40,946 nt of DNA from Alphaproteobacteria bacterium (GTDB taxonomy: Bacteria > Pseudomonadota > Alphaproteobacteria > Rs-D84). Position numbers and translations under genes: made by a program. Location of the stretch: contig JAFQTD010000019.1 of NCBI GenBank assembly GCA_017409215.1, positions 1 through 40,946 on the forward strand, given 5' to 3'. A model generated the notes under the pieces. The model saw nothing but the letters and a program-made list of their open reading frames with translations. It did not search any database and was not told the DNA's origin. Below are positions 1-7,755 of this stretch, piece after piece (the first letter of the stretch is position 1; each line of letters opens with the position of its first letter).

Positions 1-87
1 TATTTAATATGATTAACGCTTATGGACAATTTTACATATACTAGACATCAACTATTACAAAACAAATGAAAGTGGCGGATTTCTGCG
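1..87 (+). repeat. 87-bp direct repeat, copy 1 (window edge)
   Basis: This stretch recurs at 2754-2840 in the same orientation with only two mismatches, at repeat positions 9 and 76. Homology stops sharply after position 87. The window begins inside the match, so the repeat may extend further left. The two copies frame the three-gene minus-strand module of the left end. No open reading frame of note lies in it. Confidence 0.9.
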
Positions 88-156
88 TAGCTCATGCGGA
101 CAAATTCCTCAGCGCTGCTAAATCATAATCCTTTGGTCGGGCGGCGGGATGATATA

Positions 157-180
157 GAAAAAACCGCCCGTGTGGGCGGT
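157..180 (-). terminator. intrinsic terminator of the left-end operon
   Basis: Read on the minus strand there is a 7-bp GC-rich stem (174-180 pairs with 163-169) with a 4-base loop, followed by a run of T at 158-163. It lies directly behind the stop codon of the 97-residue gene. Confidence 0.8.
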
Positions 181-184
181 GGGG

Positions 185-478
185 TTATTTTTCACGTGCT
201 TTTACAACATCACGAATTTGTTGTTTGAATTTCTGCTGATATGCCGTTGGAAATGTTAGGCATTCGTGCGTTTTGCCGTCCGGGAATCGTTTGCGTGCGG
301 TTTGTAATAAAACACCCACACGTGCCGCACCGTCAATCAGGGCCTGTTTTTTTCCCCACTTGGGCAGGATGGCCATGTATTCAACCGTCTGTGATGCACG
401 ACCTGCGAGTGCACCGTCGGGAAACGCATCAAAATAACCGTAATCTTCTACTAAATTTTCTAAATCATTTTTGTTCAT
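185..478 (-). CDS. hypothetical protein, 97 aa
   Basis: A small, soluble, charged protein with no signal peptide or membrane segment and no motif that I recognise. The start is supported by an AGGAG ribosome binding site about eight bases upstream of the ATG, and an intrinsic terminator follows the stop. It is the last gene of a minus-strand run behind two exported proteins, with a 65-bp gap to its upstream neighbour, so it is probably co-transcribed with them. Unlike them it lacks an export signal, so it would act in the cytoplasm. Function unknown; the gene itself looks real from its start signals and its position. Confidence 0.65.
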   Translation of the reverse strand: MNKNDLENLVEDYGYFDAFPDGALAGRASQTVEYMAILPKWGKKQALIDGAARVGVLLQTARKRFPDGKTHECLTFPTAYQQKFKQQIRDVVKAREK

Positions 479-543
479 TGTATGACTCCTTGTTTAACAT
501 AGTATTTTCCTTTTTGTTGTTTAATTTCAAAATATAGCAAATG

Positions 544-1575
544 CTATCGTGTTTTTAGTTTTTCCATAGTACCGTCAAAATGAACGCGCCAGGCAATTCT
601 ACCTGATCTACCATACCAACTATCACAAAAATCATCAACTTCATAGTATAAAGTGCCCACACTACCATGAATCTTGATTATATCGTTTCCGATCAGGTTA
701 CAGTCACCAGCACACTCCATAGGGTATTTTAAACCACGCTTAAATGCATCATCTGTCAATATCCTACAAAAATCCTCAGAATTATGCTCTTCGTCCTTAA
801 AAGTAATAATTACAGAGTGTTCAATAGGGGTCGTACCGGTAATATATGCAGCACTTTGTGGACTAAAGTGCACCGTATAATCAGTGACTTGTCTTTCAGT
901 ATTCCCAGTCAACAAAGCATTATTTGCTTTATTTTCTGCTAACACCAACGAACCCGCAAATTCTTCACACAACTGTGGACATTTCTTGCCACTTTTACCT
1001 CTTCCTTCTTTTAACATATCCGACTTGTTACATTCTCTCATACAGACTTCTACAGCCTGGCGTCCCGAAAATTTATCCAGGGCTGACAATGCATCAAGTA
1101 TTCTATCATGCACGAAAGACACACTGGAATTGGGTTTAAACCCAGTATCATTCAACGCCTGTTTAATAGCATTTGTATCCCACTTTATTTGTGTGTCAAA
1201 GTCAATGGGTTTTGCATACTCATTATTCACACTAACCAGCGTATCAACAAAGCCACTGCATAATTCGGGGCATTTTTTGCCCGATGCGCCACGACCATTT
1301 TTCAGAAAGTCCGACATATTACATTTGTCCAAACATACACGTGTCGCATCACGAACGGAAAAAGATTCCATTTTTAATAATTCAGCCAATATACGTTCAT
1401 GGGTCACACGCACATCCCAATGCACATCAGATGACCACAGGAATCCAGATTTATTTAATGCCCGTTCCACAACATTTGAATTCCATTTTATCGATGTGTC
1501 AAAATCAATCGTCTTGGCAATCGCAAGACCGGACGTTAAAAATATTGCCCCTGCAAATATTAAACTTTTCTTCAT
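544..1575 (-). CDS. exported protein with internally duplicated cysteine domain, 343 aa
   Basis: Residues 1-20 form a Sec signal peptide ending in AIA, so the protein is exported. Residues about 21-112 and 122-210 are two copies of the same domain: each opens with IDFDT-x-IKW, continues with an ALN-x-(S/T)GF element, and ends with C-x3-C, then LK-x-GRG-x-SGKKCP-x-LC. The cysteines are C81, C85, C102, C106 and C178, C182, C199, C203, a spacing that suggests two disulfides per copy. Residues about 225-343 form a different C-terminal domain, also with several cysteines. The gene starts one base after the stop codon of the upstream exported gene, so the two are translated as a pair. I do not recognise the family; a role in the periplasm or at the surface is inferred from the signal and cysteines only. 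Confidence 0.8.
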   Translation of the reverse strand: MKKSLIFAGAIFLTSGLAIAKTIDFDTSIKWNSNVVERALNKSGFLWSSDVHWDVRVTHERILAELLKMESFSVRDATRVCLDKCNMSDFLKNGRGASGKKCPELCSGFVDTLVSVNNEYAKPIDFDTQIKWDTNAIKQALNDTGFKPNSSVSFVHDRILDALSALDKFSGRQAVEVCMRECNKSDMLKEGRGKSGKKCPQLCEEFAGSLVLAENKANNALLTGNTERQVTDYTVHFSPQSAAYITGTTPIEHSVIITFKDEEHNSEDFCRILTDDAFKRGLKYPMECAGDCNLIGNDIIKIHGSVGTLYYEVDDFCDSWYGRSGRIAWRVHFDGTMEKLKTR

Positions 1576-1576
1576 T

Positions 1577-2515
1577 TTATTTCAGCGCCCCCTCGCATTC
1601 ATCGGCAACCGTTGCCGCACGTTTAATTGCACTTATTTGTGTTGCGTTAAATATTGTTGCGGACAAACTTGCCGCTGTTGTGCCACCGGCCAACACATTT
1701 GCCGCAGTGTTTAATTTCTTTTCTTTGTCGGCATCGCCGTCACGAACACTGTTGGAATTTGCCGATGCAGATGTTATTGTGCCGGCCAGACCCAACCCCG
1801 CACCAATACCAGATGATACTGTTGCGCCTGTTGAACGTTTATTGATTGAACTGACATCAACCGTGCTCCAAGCATCGCATGCACGAATGATATTTTCCGC
1901 ACGTGCTAAATCGGTATCGTTTGCACTGCCGTCTATGCGTGCCTGCATACGGACATTTGATAATGTTTTTACAGATGCCAAGCATTCATCAATTTGTTGT
2001 TTCAAATCGCCTTTGACCTTATTTGTACCAGACATAACCGCACCTGCGATATTTGTTGCTGTTGCGGCCGCCATTGTTCCCGTACGAACATTGCCCAGTT
2101 GTTTTGATTTCTTTTCTGCGGCGGATAATTCGGCGGCCTTTTGTTGCAGTTCCGCAGAATATGTATGAACAAAATCATCCAGGGATTGATTGAATTCGTT
2201 TTGGTTTGCAATTTCCAATTTTTCAACTGGAACACCCGAACGGGATTTTTTTAATTCTGCGATTTGGGCTTCTAATTCTTCTATTTCTTTATCAACATTT
2301 GCCTTGGCAAGTCCTGTGCCCAGTGCAACACCACCGGTAACCGTACCGACGCCCGTCACCGCCGTTGTTATACCCGCCATTTTTTTCATGTCTGTCAGTT
2401 CTGCACTGATATTTCCACACGTTGTGCGGACGTTTTCAATCGCCTCGGTCAAGTCTGCATTTGCATGCGCCGTCCCCACCATCAGCGACATTAAAATCCC
2501 AAATGTTAATCGCAT
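1577..2515 (-). CDS. exported Ala/Gly-rich helical protein, 312 aa (paralogue of the gene at 31142-32095)
   Basis: An N-terminal signal peptide ends near residue 19 (TAHA). The rest alternates predicted helices or coiled coil, rich in E, K and A, with small-residue hydrophobic stretches, at about 48-70 (GITTAVTGVG and following), 150-165 and 230-255, that could insert in or lie on a membrane. The product at 31142-32095 matches it over nearly its full length, including a shared NTAAN motif near the C-terminus followed by a hydrophobic segment and a cysteine near the end. In both loci it is followed at once by a cysteine-containing exported protein. An AAAGGA ribosome binding site precedes the ATG. 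The upstream region holds a structured RNA with a good promoter, so this gene may be read from that promoter. Function unknown. Confidence 0.8.
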   Translation of the reverse strand: MRLTFGILMSLMVGTAHANADLTEAIENVRTTCGNISAELTDMKKMAGITTAVTGVGTVTGGVALGTGLAKANVDKEIEELEAQIAELKKSRSGVPVEKLEIANQNEFNQSLDDFVHTYSAELQQKAAELSAAEKKSKQLGNVRTGTMAAATATNIAGAVMSGTNKVKGDLKQQIDECLASVKTLSNVRMQARIDGSANDTDLARAENIIRACDAWSTVDVSSINKRSTGATVSSGIGAGLGLAGTITSASANSNSVRDGDADKEKKLNTAANVLAGGTTAASLSATIFNATQISAIKRAATVADECEGALK

Positions 2516-2534
2516 ATTTGTATTCCTTTTGTTA

Positions 2535-2708
2535 TAAAATAACCGTCACATAAGCGGACGGTTGGAGGTTAAGAACTATAACTTGTGGAAAATAGCGCGC
2601 TTATTCAATATATTCGCGTCCCTCCAACCAATTTGTTGGAGGTATTTTTTGTCCCCACGGACACCACAAATTTCGAGGTTCTTACGCCCCAACACAGTCG
2701 CCTGTGTC
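2535..2708 (-). ncRNA. structured RNA, about 175 nt (6S-like architecture or a structured 5' leader)
   Basis: On the minus strand an extended -10 promoter at 2723-2715 would start an RNA near 2708. In order, the sequence can form: a hairpin of 6 bp with a GCGA tetraloop (2707-2692); a closing stem of 2693-2687 with 2567-2561 and 2684-2678 with 2576-2570; an internal bubble of 8 and 6 bases; a 6-bp stem (2669-2664 with 2588-2583); and apical hairpins at 2662-2651, 2642-2621 (8-bp stem) and 2618-2596. It ends with a 7-bp hairpin (2563-2557 with 2547-2541) followed by a weak T-rich tail. Long closing stem, central bubble, branched tip and size resemble 6S RNA, but I see no diagnostic sequence for that family. 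It could instead be a cis-acting leader of the exported gene starting at 2515. Confidence 0.5.
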
Positions 2709-2714
2709 ATGAGT

Positions 2715-2723
2715 ATTATATCA
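2715..2723 (-). promoter_or_regulatory. extended -10 promoter for the structured RNA
   Basis: The minus strand reads TGATATAAT, an extended -10 box, ending seven bases before the first strong hairpin. No good -35 box is visible at the right distance, as is usual for extended -10 promoters. The same nonamer occurs before several other genes of the window. Confidence 0.55.
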
Positions 2724-2753
2724 TATTTTTAGGGAAGTTTTTAGTGAATTTTG

Positions 2754-2840
2754 TATTTAATCTGATTAACGCTTATGGACAATTTTACATATACTAGACA
2801 TCAACTATTACAAAACAAATGAAAGTGGTGGATTTCTGCG
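2754..2840 (+). repeat. 87-bp direct repeat, copy 2
   Basis: Second copy of the repeat at 1-87, with two mismatches. Here it lies directly upstream (on the minus strand) of the promoter of the structured RNA, so it may carry upstream regulatory sequence. Homology ends on the right exactly where copy 1 ends. Confidence 0.9.
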
Positions 2841-2986
2841 GGGTGCGTGTGGAAAAATACTTTGTGCGCTGGTATCAAAATTCAACCCCGATTTATTCGG
2901 GGGGGTAATTTTTGTATAGTTGTGGTGGATAAAATAGCTGTGGTAATACATAGGAAAGAATTAAATATGAATTTATAATTTAAGTC

Positions 2987-3005
2987 CTGTGGACAAGCCA
3001 CAGGG
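2987..3005 (-). terminator. possible terminator of the O-acetylation pair
   Basis: A perfect 7-bp stem (2987-2993 with 2999-3005) with a 5-base loop lies 25 bp behind the stop of the AlgX/AlgJ-like gene. The minus-strand tail is only A/T-rich and lacks a clean T run, so termination is not certain. The rest of 2841-3030 holds a second hairpin at about 2885-2902 and nothing coding. Confidence 0.4.
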
Positions 3006-3030
3006 TGATTTGGGTTTTATGTTGTATAAA

Positions 3031-4527
3031 TTATTTTTCTTCGACTGTTAATGTGTGAAAACCAATTGCAAGTTTTCGTCCGTCGTTGTTGTGTCCGATT
3101 TCTTTTGGTGAAACAGGGTTTTCAATTTCAAGTCTTATTTTTATTTCACCATTTTTAATTTGTTTCGCAGATACTTCAAGGACTGTATTAGGCAGTGGTT
3201 TGCCACGTTTGTATTGCCATTTGGTGATGTATTTGTTATTGATGTATACTTTAGCATTTTGATAGTCGCGTTGTTTTTCAAGAAAACCACGTGTGTCAAA
3301 TCGTATAATCAAATTTTTATTTGGCATATTTGTTAATGTAATTTCGACTGTGTCAGAATTAGACCACGCGCCCCACGATTCAGGATTGCTTAGACCAGAG
3401 GTGTATAAATTGTTTGGACGTTTTTTATCAGAAAATTTGTAATTAGTTATATATTGAATATTATTTAATAAGAAATCAATTTTTTTGTAGAATTGATCGT
3501 TCGCTGTTATGAGTGCATCGTCTGTGTATATTAAAATTATTTTATTGGATTTTAGAATTAGTGGTATATTTTCTGATGTTAATGGCTTGTTTTCGTAGTG
3601 ATTTAATTTTCCGTTTGATAATCCGGCATCAATAAACATTTTCTTGTATTCGTTTCCGAATGAATTACTGATAATTGTTATTGTGTCTGATAGTGGTGAT
3701 ACCTTATCAAATATTGGTTTATAAAATGTTTGGTTTGGATAGTATTTGTACCAAAGGTTTAATAAATTACCAAAGTCACGTTCCGTAAAGTATGGTGTGG
3801 TTTGTGTTTGTATTTCTTTGATTTTTATATCGCCCCAATTAAAGTGTTTTGCGCTTTCTTGGACAGTGCGACCGGCGCCATAAAAATTCCAGTGTGTTCC
3901 AGTTTTATTAAAGGGTTCAATGTCTTCGTTTTTACGAATGTCGTGCATTAATTTTTGTGCATTGTATACAGGAATACCATATTCTGTGATTCTTTGTTCA
4001 AGTTTGTCATAATATTTACATTCATCGCCCAGAAAATATTTGTAGCGAAGGGGAATTAATTCAGGATATGTGACGGCTTTGTTTGGTGCCAAGATTACAA
4101 ATAATTCAATATTCTTTTTTGCTAAAATATTTTTTAGGTCTTTTAATTTTTTTAGATTGTCTGGAATATGAGAACAATTTTTTTTGAATGAATTAAAATA
4201 TACTTTTTGATAAATAATGTTTTCTTTTCCTTGGATTATTGTTTGTTGTGAACCGCTGTGTATTTTACCAAAGTTTGCCCAATCGTAAATTGTGTTTTTG
4301 GTTTTTAACATTGTTTTTCTGAATGCAAAATGTGAATTCCACCATGATTCAAATAATGGTTGAAATTTTTTATCTTGAAAAGATTTTTCTTGGATGCTGG
4401 GGATTGGTGTTATTGATTCTGTGCCAGCGGTTGTGGTTGTTTCGGAAATTCCAATAAAATATGTCATTGGTAATGCAAGTAGTGCAAAGATTATTCCAAC
4501 AAAAAATTTATTATATTTTTTATTCAT
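3031..4527 (-). CDS. AlgX/AlgJ-like SGNH acyltransferase with C-terminal beta domain, 498 aa
   Basis: One N-terminal membrane helix (about residues 8-26) anchors a periplasmic protein. The middle part fits the AlgX/AlgJ/DHHW group of SGNH O-acetyltransferases: a LAPNK motif near 146-150, GTHWNFYGA at 210-218 with the expected His at 212, and a serine motif NSFG at 288-291. The Asp that precedes the catalytic His in AlgX-type motifs (D-x-H-W) is Gly here. Residues about 385-494 form a separate beta-rich domain that also makes up the product at 7756-8427. The start lies 15 bp behind the stop of the MBOAT gene, the usual partner: the MBOAT passes acetyl groups across the membrane and this protein would move them to a polysaccharide. 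The substrate is not known from sequence; the neighbouring LPS-core operon suggests a surface glycan. Confidence 0.8.
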   Translation of the reverse strand: MNKKYNKFFVGIIFALLALPMTYFIGISETTTTAGTESITPIPSIQEKSFQDKKFQPLFESWWNSHFAFRKTMLKTKNTIYDWANFGKIHSGSQQTIIQGKENIIYQKVYFNSFKKNCSHIPDNLKKLKDLKNILAKKNIELFVILAPNKAVTYPELIPLRYKYFLGDECKYYDKLEQRITEYGIPVYNAQKLMHDIRKNEDIEPFNKTGTHWNFYGAGRTVQESAKHFNWGDIKIKEIQTQTTPYFTERDFGNLLNLWYKYYPNQTFYKPIFDKVSPLSDTITIISNSFGNEYKKMFIDAGLSNGKLNHYENKPLTSENIPLILKSNKIILIYTDDALITANDQFYKKIDFLLNNIQYITNYKFSDKKRPNNLYTSGLSNPESWGAWSNSDTVEITLTNMPNKNLIIRFDTRGFLEKQRDYQNAKVYINNKYITKWQYKRGKPLPNTVLEVSAKQIKNGEIKIRLEIENPVSPKEIGHNNDGRKLAIGFHTLTVEEK

Positions 4528-4542
4528 TTTATTAATCCTTGG

Positions 4543-5976
4543 TTAGAATCTGAAATATATAAACGGTGAAAAGGTTGATGTCATTGCAAATACGTATGCC
4601 GTTATGAACAATATTATCAATAAAATAATTTCTTGTTTAGAATAACGGAATTTGTCGTATTTGTTGCTAAATATTGGATATGATAAAATAATACCAAGTA
4701 TCATTATTAGCAAATTGCTGTATGTTATAAAGTTAGTCGCAGTGTAAAAACTGTTTGTCGGGGCATTTGGATTACCTGTAAACATTATCTTGAGGTAGTC
4801 TGTGGCATAAGATAGGGTGTCTGCGCGGAAAAATACCCAACCAATCATAACAATTAACCAGGTGTAAAGATTAGAAAGTATACTGCCTATTTTTAGGTTT
4901 GATATGTTCCATTGACTGATTTTGTCCAAGGCCTTGCCCCATTTGCCACGTTCAAGTACCAACCAGGTACCATGATATAACCCCCAGACAATAAATCCCC
5001 ATGTTGCACCATGCCACCAGCCACATAATCCAAATACAATGTACAAGTTTAAGTAAGTGCGCCATTTGCCTTTCCTGTTTCCGCCAAGTGGAATGTATAA
5101 ATAATCACGAAACCATGATGATAGCGATATGTGCCATCTGCGCCAGAAATCCTTGATGCTTTTTGCGCAATAGGGATAATTGAAGTTTTCAAGAAATCTG
5201 AAGTTAAATATGCGCCCCAGACCAATAGCCATGTCTGAATATGCACTGAAATCAAAAAAGATTTGCAAGGTATATGCAATTATACCAATCCATGCAAATA
5301 ACCAAGGTATTGATGAAACACTTGCACCAAAGACTTGGTCGGCAATATATGCCATTTGGTCTGCAATTAAGACTTTTTTTGCCAGACCAATAACAAAACG
5401 TCGTACACCAATGAAAATATTATCGAAATTTATTTTCCGGTTGTGCAGGTCTTCTTCGATTGTTTTGTATCTTACAATAGGTCCAGCAATTAATTGTGGG
5501 AATAATGATACGTATGTTGCAAGTGTACTAAGGCTTTTTTGTGCAGGGACTTCTTTGCGATAAACATCAATTAGATAAGAAATAATTTGAAATACATAAA
5601 ATGATATCCCAATAGGCAATGCAATTTGTGGTATTGTGACAGGGGCAAAATTTAGACTCTCGAGTACAAGGTTGGTGTTGCCTAGGAAAAACATCCAATA
5701 TTTGAAAAAGAATAATGCAGATAGATTTGCAATTATACCAAGAATCAACCAGTATTTTCTTTTTGTGCCGTCTGTTTTGTCCAAAAGTAATCCAATCAAC
5801 CACGATATAACAATAAGACCAAGCATTACAAATAATGCGCGTGGTTCACCCCATGCGTAAAAAAACAAACTTGCAAACAATAGAACGTAATTGCGCAATT
5901 TTTCCTGGGCAAGAAAGTATAAGCCAAGCGTTGTTGGTAAAAAAAGTGCAAGGAATAATGCTGATGAAAATACCAT
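4543..5976 (-). CDS. MBOAT-family O-acyltransferase (AlgI/DltB-like), 477 aa
   Basis: A polytopic membrane protein of the length usual for AlgI-type MBOAT enzymes (about 470-520 residues). It carries the family signature WHISLSSWFRDYLYIPLGG around 281-299 and, on a following helix, GWWHGATWGF with the conserved catalytic His at 322. Family members transfer acyl groups through the inner membrane for esterification of alginate, cellulose, teichoic acids or other glycans. Here the downstream AlgX/AlgJ-like gene gives the typical two-protein O-acetylation unit. The upstream region carries a plausible sigma-70 promoter at 6018-6046. The family call is firm; the glycan that is modified is not known. 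Confidence 0.92.
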   Translation of the reverse strand: MVFSSALFLALFLPTTLGLYFLAQEKLRNYVLLFASLFFYAWGEPRALFVMLGLIVISWLIGLLLDKTDGTKRKYWLILGIIANLSALFFFKYWMFFLGNTNLVLESLNFAPVTIPQIALPIGISFYVFQIISYLIDVYRKEVPAQKSLSTLATYVSLFPQLIAGPIVRYKTIEEDLHNRKINFDNIFIGVRRFVIGLAKKVLIADQMAYIADQVFGASVSSIPWLFAWIGIIAYTLQIFFDFSAYSDMAIGLGRIFNFRFLENFNYPYCAKSIKDFWRRWHISLSSWFRDYLYIPLGGNRKGKWRTYLNLYIVFGLCGWWHGATWGFIVWGLYHGTWLVLERGKWGKALDKISQWNISNLKIGSILSNLYTWLIVMIGWVFFRADTLSYATDYLKIMFTGNPNAPTNSFYTATNFITYSNLLIMILGIILSYPIFSNKYDKFRYSKQEIILLIILFITAYVFAMTSTFSPFIYFRF

Positions 5977-6017
5977 TTTTATACCTGTGTTTGATTTGTT
6001 GAATTTTTATGCCTGAT

Positions 6018-6046
6018 ATATTATAAAACGCATTGATTAAAGTCAA
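6018..6046 (-). promoter_or_regulatory. promoter of the O-acetylation pair
   Basis: The minus strand has TTGACT (6046-6041), 17 bases, then TAATAT (6023-6018), about 40 bp before the MBOAT start codon. An overlapping TATAAT two bases upstream would give a 15-base spacer. Confidence 0.55.
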
Positions 6047-6066
6047 TAATATATTATAAATTGCAA

Positions 6067-6095
6067 TTGATTTTTTCTTTGTTTTGTGATATAAT
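6067..6095 (+). promoter_or_regulatory. promoter of the tail-fibre-like gene and its terminator leader
   Basis: TTGATT at 6067-6072, a 17-base spacer and TATAAT at 6090-6095 preceded by TG (extended -10). Transcription would start near 6102, directly before two hairpin terminators and the tail-fibre-like gene. It lies back to back with the promoter of the O-acetylation pair. Confidence 0.75.
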
Positions 6096-6105
6096 GCACA
6101 CACTT

Positions 6106-6140
6106 GAGCAGATGGTGTTTATCGTCTGTTCTTTTTTTTT
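6106..6140 (+). terminator. first leader terminator (intrinsic)
   Basis: A 10-bp stem with G-U pairs (6106-6115 with 6122-6131) around a 6-base loop is followed by nine T (6132-6140). It begins only about four bases after the predicted transcription start, so the RNA ending here would be under 40 nt. Confidence 0.7.
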
Positions 6141-6165
6141 GCCCACAGTTTTTGTGGGCTTTTTT
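6141..6165 (+). terminator. second leader terminator (intrinsic)
   Basis: A 7-bp GC-rich stem (6141-6147 with 6153-6159) is followed by six T (6160-6165). It follows the first terminator without a gap and ends 22 bp before the start codon of the tail-fibre-like gene. Confidence 0.8.
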
Positions 6166-6187
6166 ATTACAACAAAAGGAGTGTAAA

Positions 6188-7726
6188 ATGAATAAAGTAT
6201 CATATATGGGAAATGGAGAAATTACAGAATTTGATTTTAGATTCCCATTTTATGAAAATAATAATGTGGTGGTCTTGAAAAATAATAAGCCAGCAACAGG
6301 TTATACAATTGTTAGAGTATCTGCAGGTGATGGTTCTGATATTCCATATATGGGGGGCAAGGTTGTCTTTGAAATTGCGCCACTGCCAACAGATAGTATT
6401 GTTATTTCACGAAAGTTGTCGTTGTCACGTGTGGTCGATTATCAGCCGTTGGCAAAGATAGAGCCAGAATTGCTAAATCAAGATATGAATTATTTGATGG
6501 AGACTTTGAAGGACATCTATGATGAATTAAGTGCGTTTGTTGGACAATGTAAAGAACTTGCTGATAATAATTTTGTGAATGCTTTAATAGGCAGGTTGGA
6601 TTATTTGAATAAAATTATAAAAAATGGTGGGGTTCTTACACGTGATAATGCTGTGTCGGCAATTACAAATTGTCTGACTTTTATACCACAAGATATAAAA
6701 ATAGATTTGAATAATGGAAATCTAATATTGAAATCAGGCAGTAAAGTTTATGTACCAAATGGTATAAATAAATTTAATACAATTGTTGTGTCGTCTGATG
6801 TTGAAATCAGGGCACTTGCAAACAGAACAACTGTTTTGTTTTATAGTGATGGTGTGTTGCGGTGCGTTGATGATAAATACTGTTTTTCTGGTCCAAGCGC
6901 ACCAACTGTACAAGTTGATGTTGCAGTCTGGTATGATACAGAAAATAATGTTATAAAATATACTGATAATTCAGGAAATACTTGGAGCGAAAATAATATT
7001 TCTTTACCAGTTTGTATCGCAATAGAAACAACAGCTGGTTTTACAGAAATAAAACAGGTCTTTAATGGTTTTGGTTATATAGGGGCATCAATATTTGCAT
7101 TGCCTGGGGTCAAGGGATTGATACCAAATGGTAGAAATACAGATGGAACATTAAAAAATACAGAATTTACAACAGAAAATGTTTTGATAACAACCAGAAA
7201 TTTACAAGGTGATTCAAAACCATTGTTGTTAAGACGTGATGGGGTTATAAATTATCTGACGTATTCTTATGATGAAGTGCGTAATATAAATTATAATGTG
7301 GCAGGCAGTGATAATAACTGGGCGATTGTAGGTGTATGGTCGGCTAATAACAGCGGTGTGATAACATCTGTTCGTACAAAAAATTCGTTTCATGCGGTTG
7401 GTTATGGCGATAAGGACTTTATTGCACATCAATCAATGCCAAGTGATAGTTATATAGATTTAACATTGGGGGCCAGTGGAACACAATATACTGCACCTGC
7501 TGATGGATACGTGTTTCTGAGAGGACAAACAACAGTTGCAGGAAAAGCATACGGTATAACAAATGAAATCACAGGTATGAGAAATCAGATTCGTGTTGAA
7601 AATTCAGGAATTGATTTTGGGGTCTTTGTGCCAGTGTCTGTTGGACAGAAATTTTCTGTAAAATATGAAGGTGCGTTGGCAAGTGGGTATATGTTCCGTT
7701 TTGTGTTTGTTAATGGGGCACGATAG
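6188..7726 (+). CDS. phage tail-fibre-like protein, 512 aa
   Basis: The ATG at 6188 is preferred over an in-frame ATG at 6104 because AAAGGAG lies eight bases upstream of it and the 6104 start would fall inside the leader terminators. Residues 1 to about 110 look like the virion-anchoring head of T7-type tail fibres: an F-x-F-x-FPF strand with a V-x-V-L-x-NNK turn, then ISRKLSLSRVVDYQPL and a helix with LNQDMNYLMETLKDIYDEL. The middle has no enzymatic motif that I can see; the end (YTAPADGYVFLRG to FVFVNGAR) resembles the receptor-binding end of tail fibres in prophages. There is no signal peptide, and no other phage gene (capsid, portal, integrase, lysis) is near. It sits between surface-glycan modification genes. 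It could be a prophage remnant, a tailocin part encoded apart from its cluster, or a domesticated protein. Confidence 0.75.
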   Translation: MNKVSYMGNGEITEFDFRFPFYENNNVVVLKNNKPATGYTIVRVSAGDGSDIPYMGGKVVFEIAPLPTDSIVISRKLSLSRVVDYQPLAKIEPELLNQDMNYLMETLKDIYDELSAFVGQCKELADNNFVNALIGRLDYLNKIIKNGGVLTRDNAVSAITNCLTFIPQDIKIDLNNGNLILKSGSKVYVPNGINKFNTIVVSSDVEIRALANRTTVLFYSDGVLRCVDDKYCFSGPSAPTVQVDVAVWYDTENNVIKYTDNSGNTWSENNISLPVCIAIETTAGFTEIKQVFNGFGYIGASIFALPGVKGLIPNGRNTDGTLKNTEFTTENVLITTRNLQGDSKPLLLRRDGVINYLTYSYDEVRNINYNVAGSDNNWAIVGVWSANNSGVITSVRTKNSFHAVGYGDKDFIAHQSMPSDSYIDLTLGASGTQYTAPADGYVFLRGQTTVAGKAYGITNEITGMRNQIRVENSGIDFGVFVPVSVGQKFSVKYEGALASGYMFRFVFVNGAR

Positions 7727-7732
7727 AAAAAT

Positions 7733-7754
7733 TCCCCCATCTTTTTTTGGGGGA
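7733..7754. terminator. bidirectional terminator between convergent genes
   Basis: A 6-bp stem of C/G with flanking A-T (7733-7738 with 7749-7754) lies between the convergent ends at 7726 and 7756. The minus-strand read-out ends in five T, so it should end the long LPS operon; the plus-strand tail is weaker. Confidence 0.65.
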
Positions 7755-7755
7755 T

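Noticed and set aside
884..2168. Long plus-strand open frames across the left end (276 and 294 codons)
   Set aside because: They lie antisense to two genes with signal peptides, binding sites and a paralogue; their own translations look like reversed coding sequence.
2621..2650. Plus-strand hairpin followed by six T
   Set aside because: It has the look of a terminator, but no plus-strand gene precedes it and the stem is the apical hairpin of the minus-strand RNA.
2585..2797. 70-codon plus-strand frame over the structured RNA
   Set aside because: No binding site, and it is explained by the RNA stems and the repeat.
6104..6187. Upstream in-frame start for the tail-fibre-like gene
   Set aside because: The added 28 residues would be encoded by the two leader terminators, and the ATG at 6188 has a good binding site.
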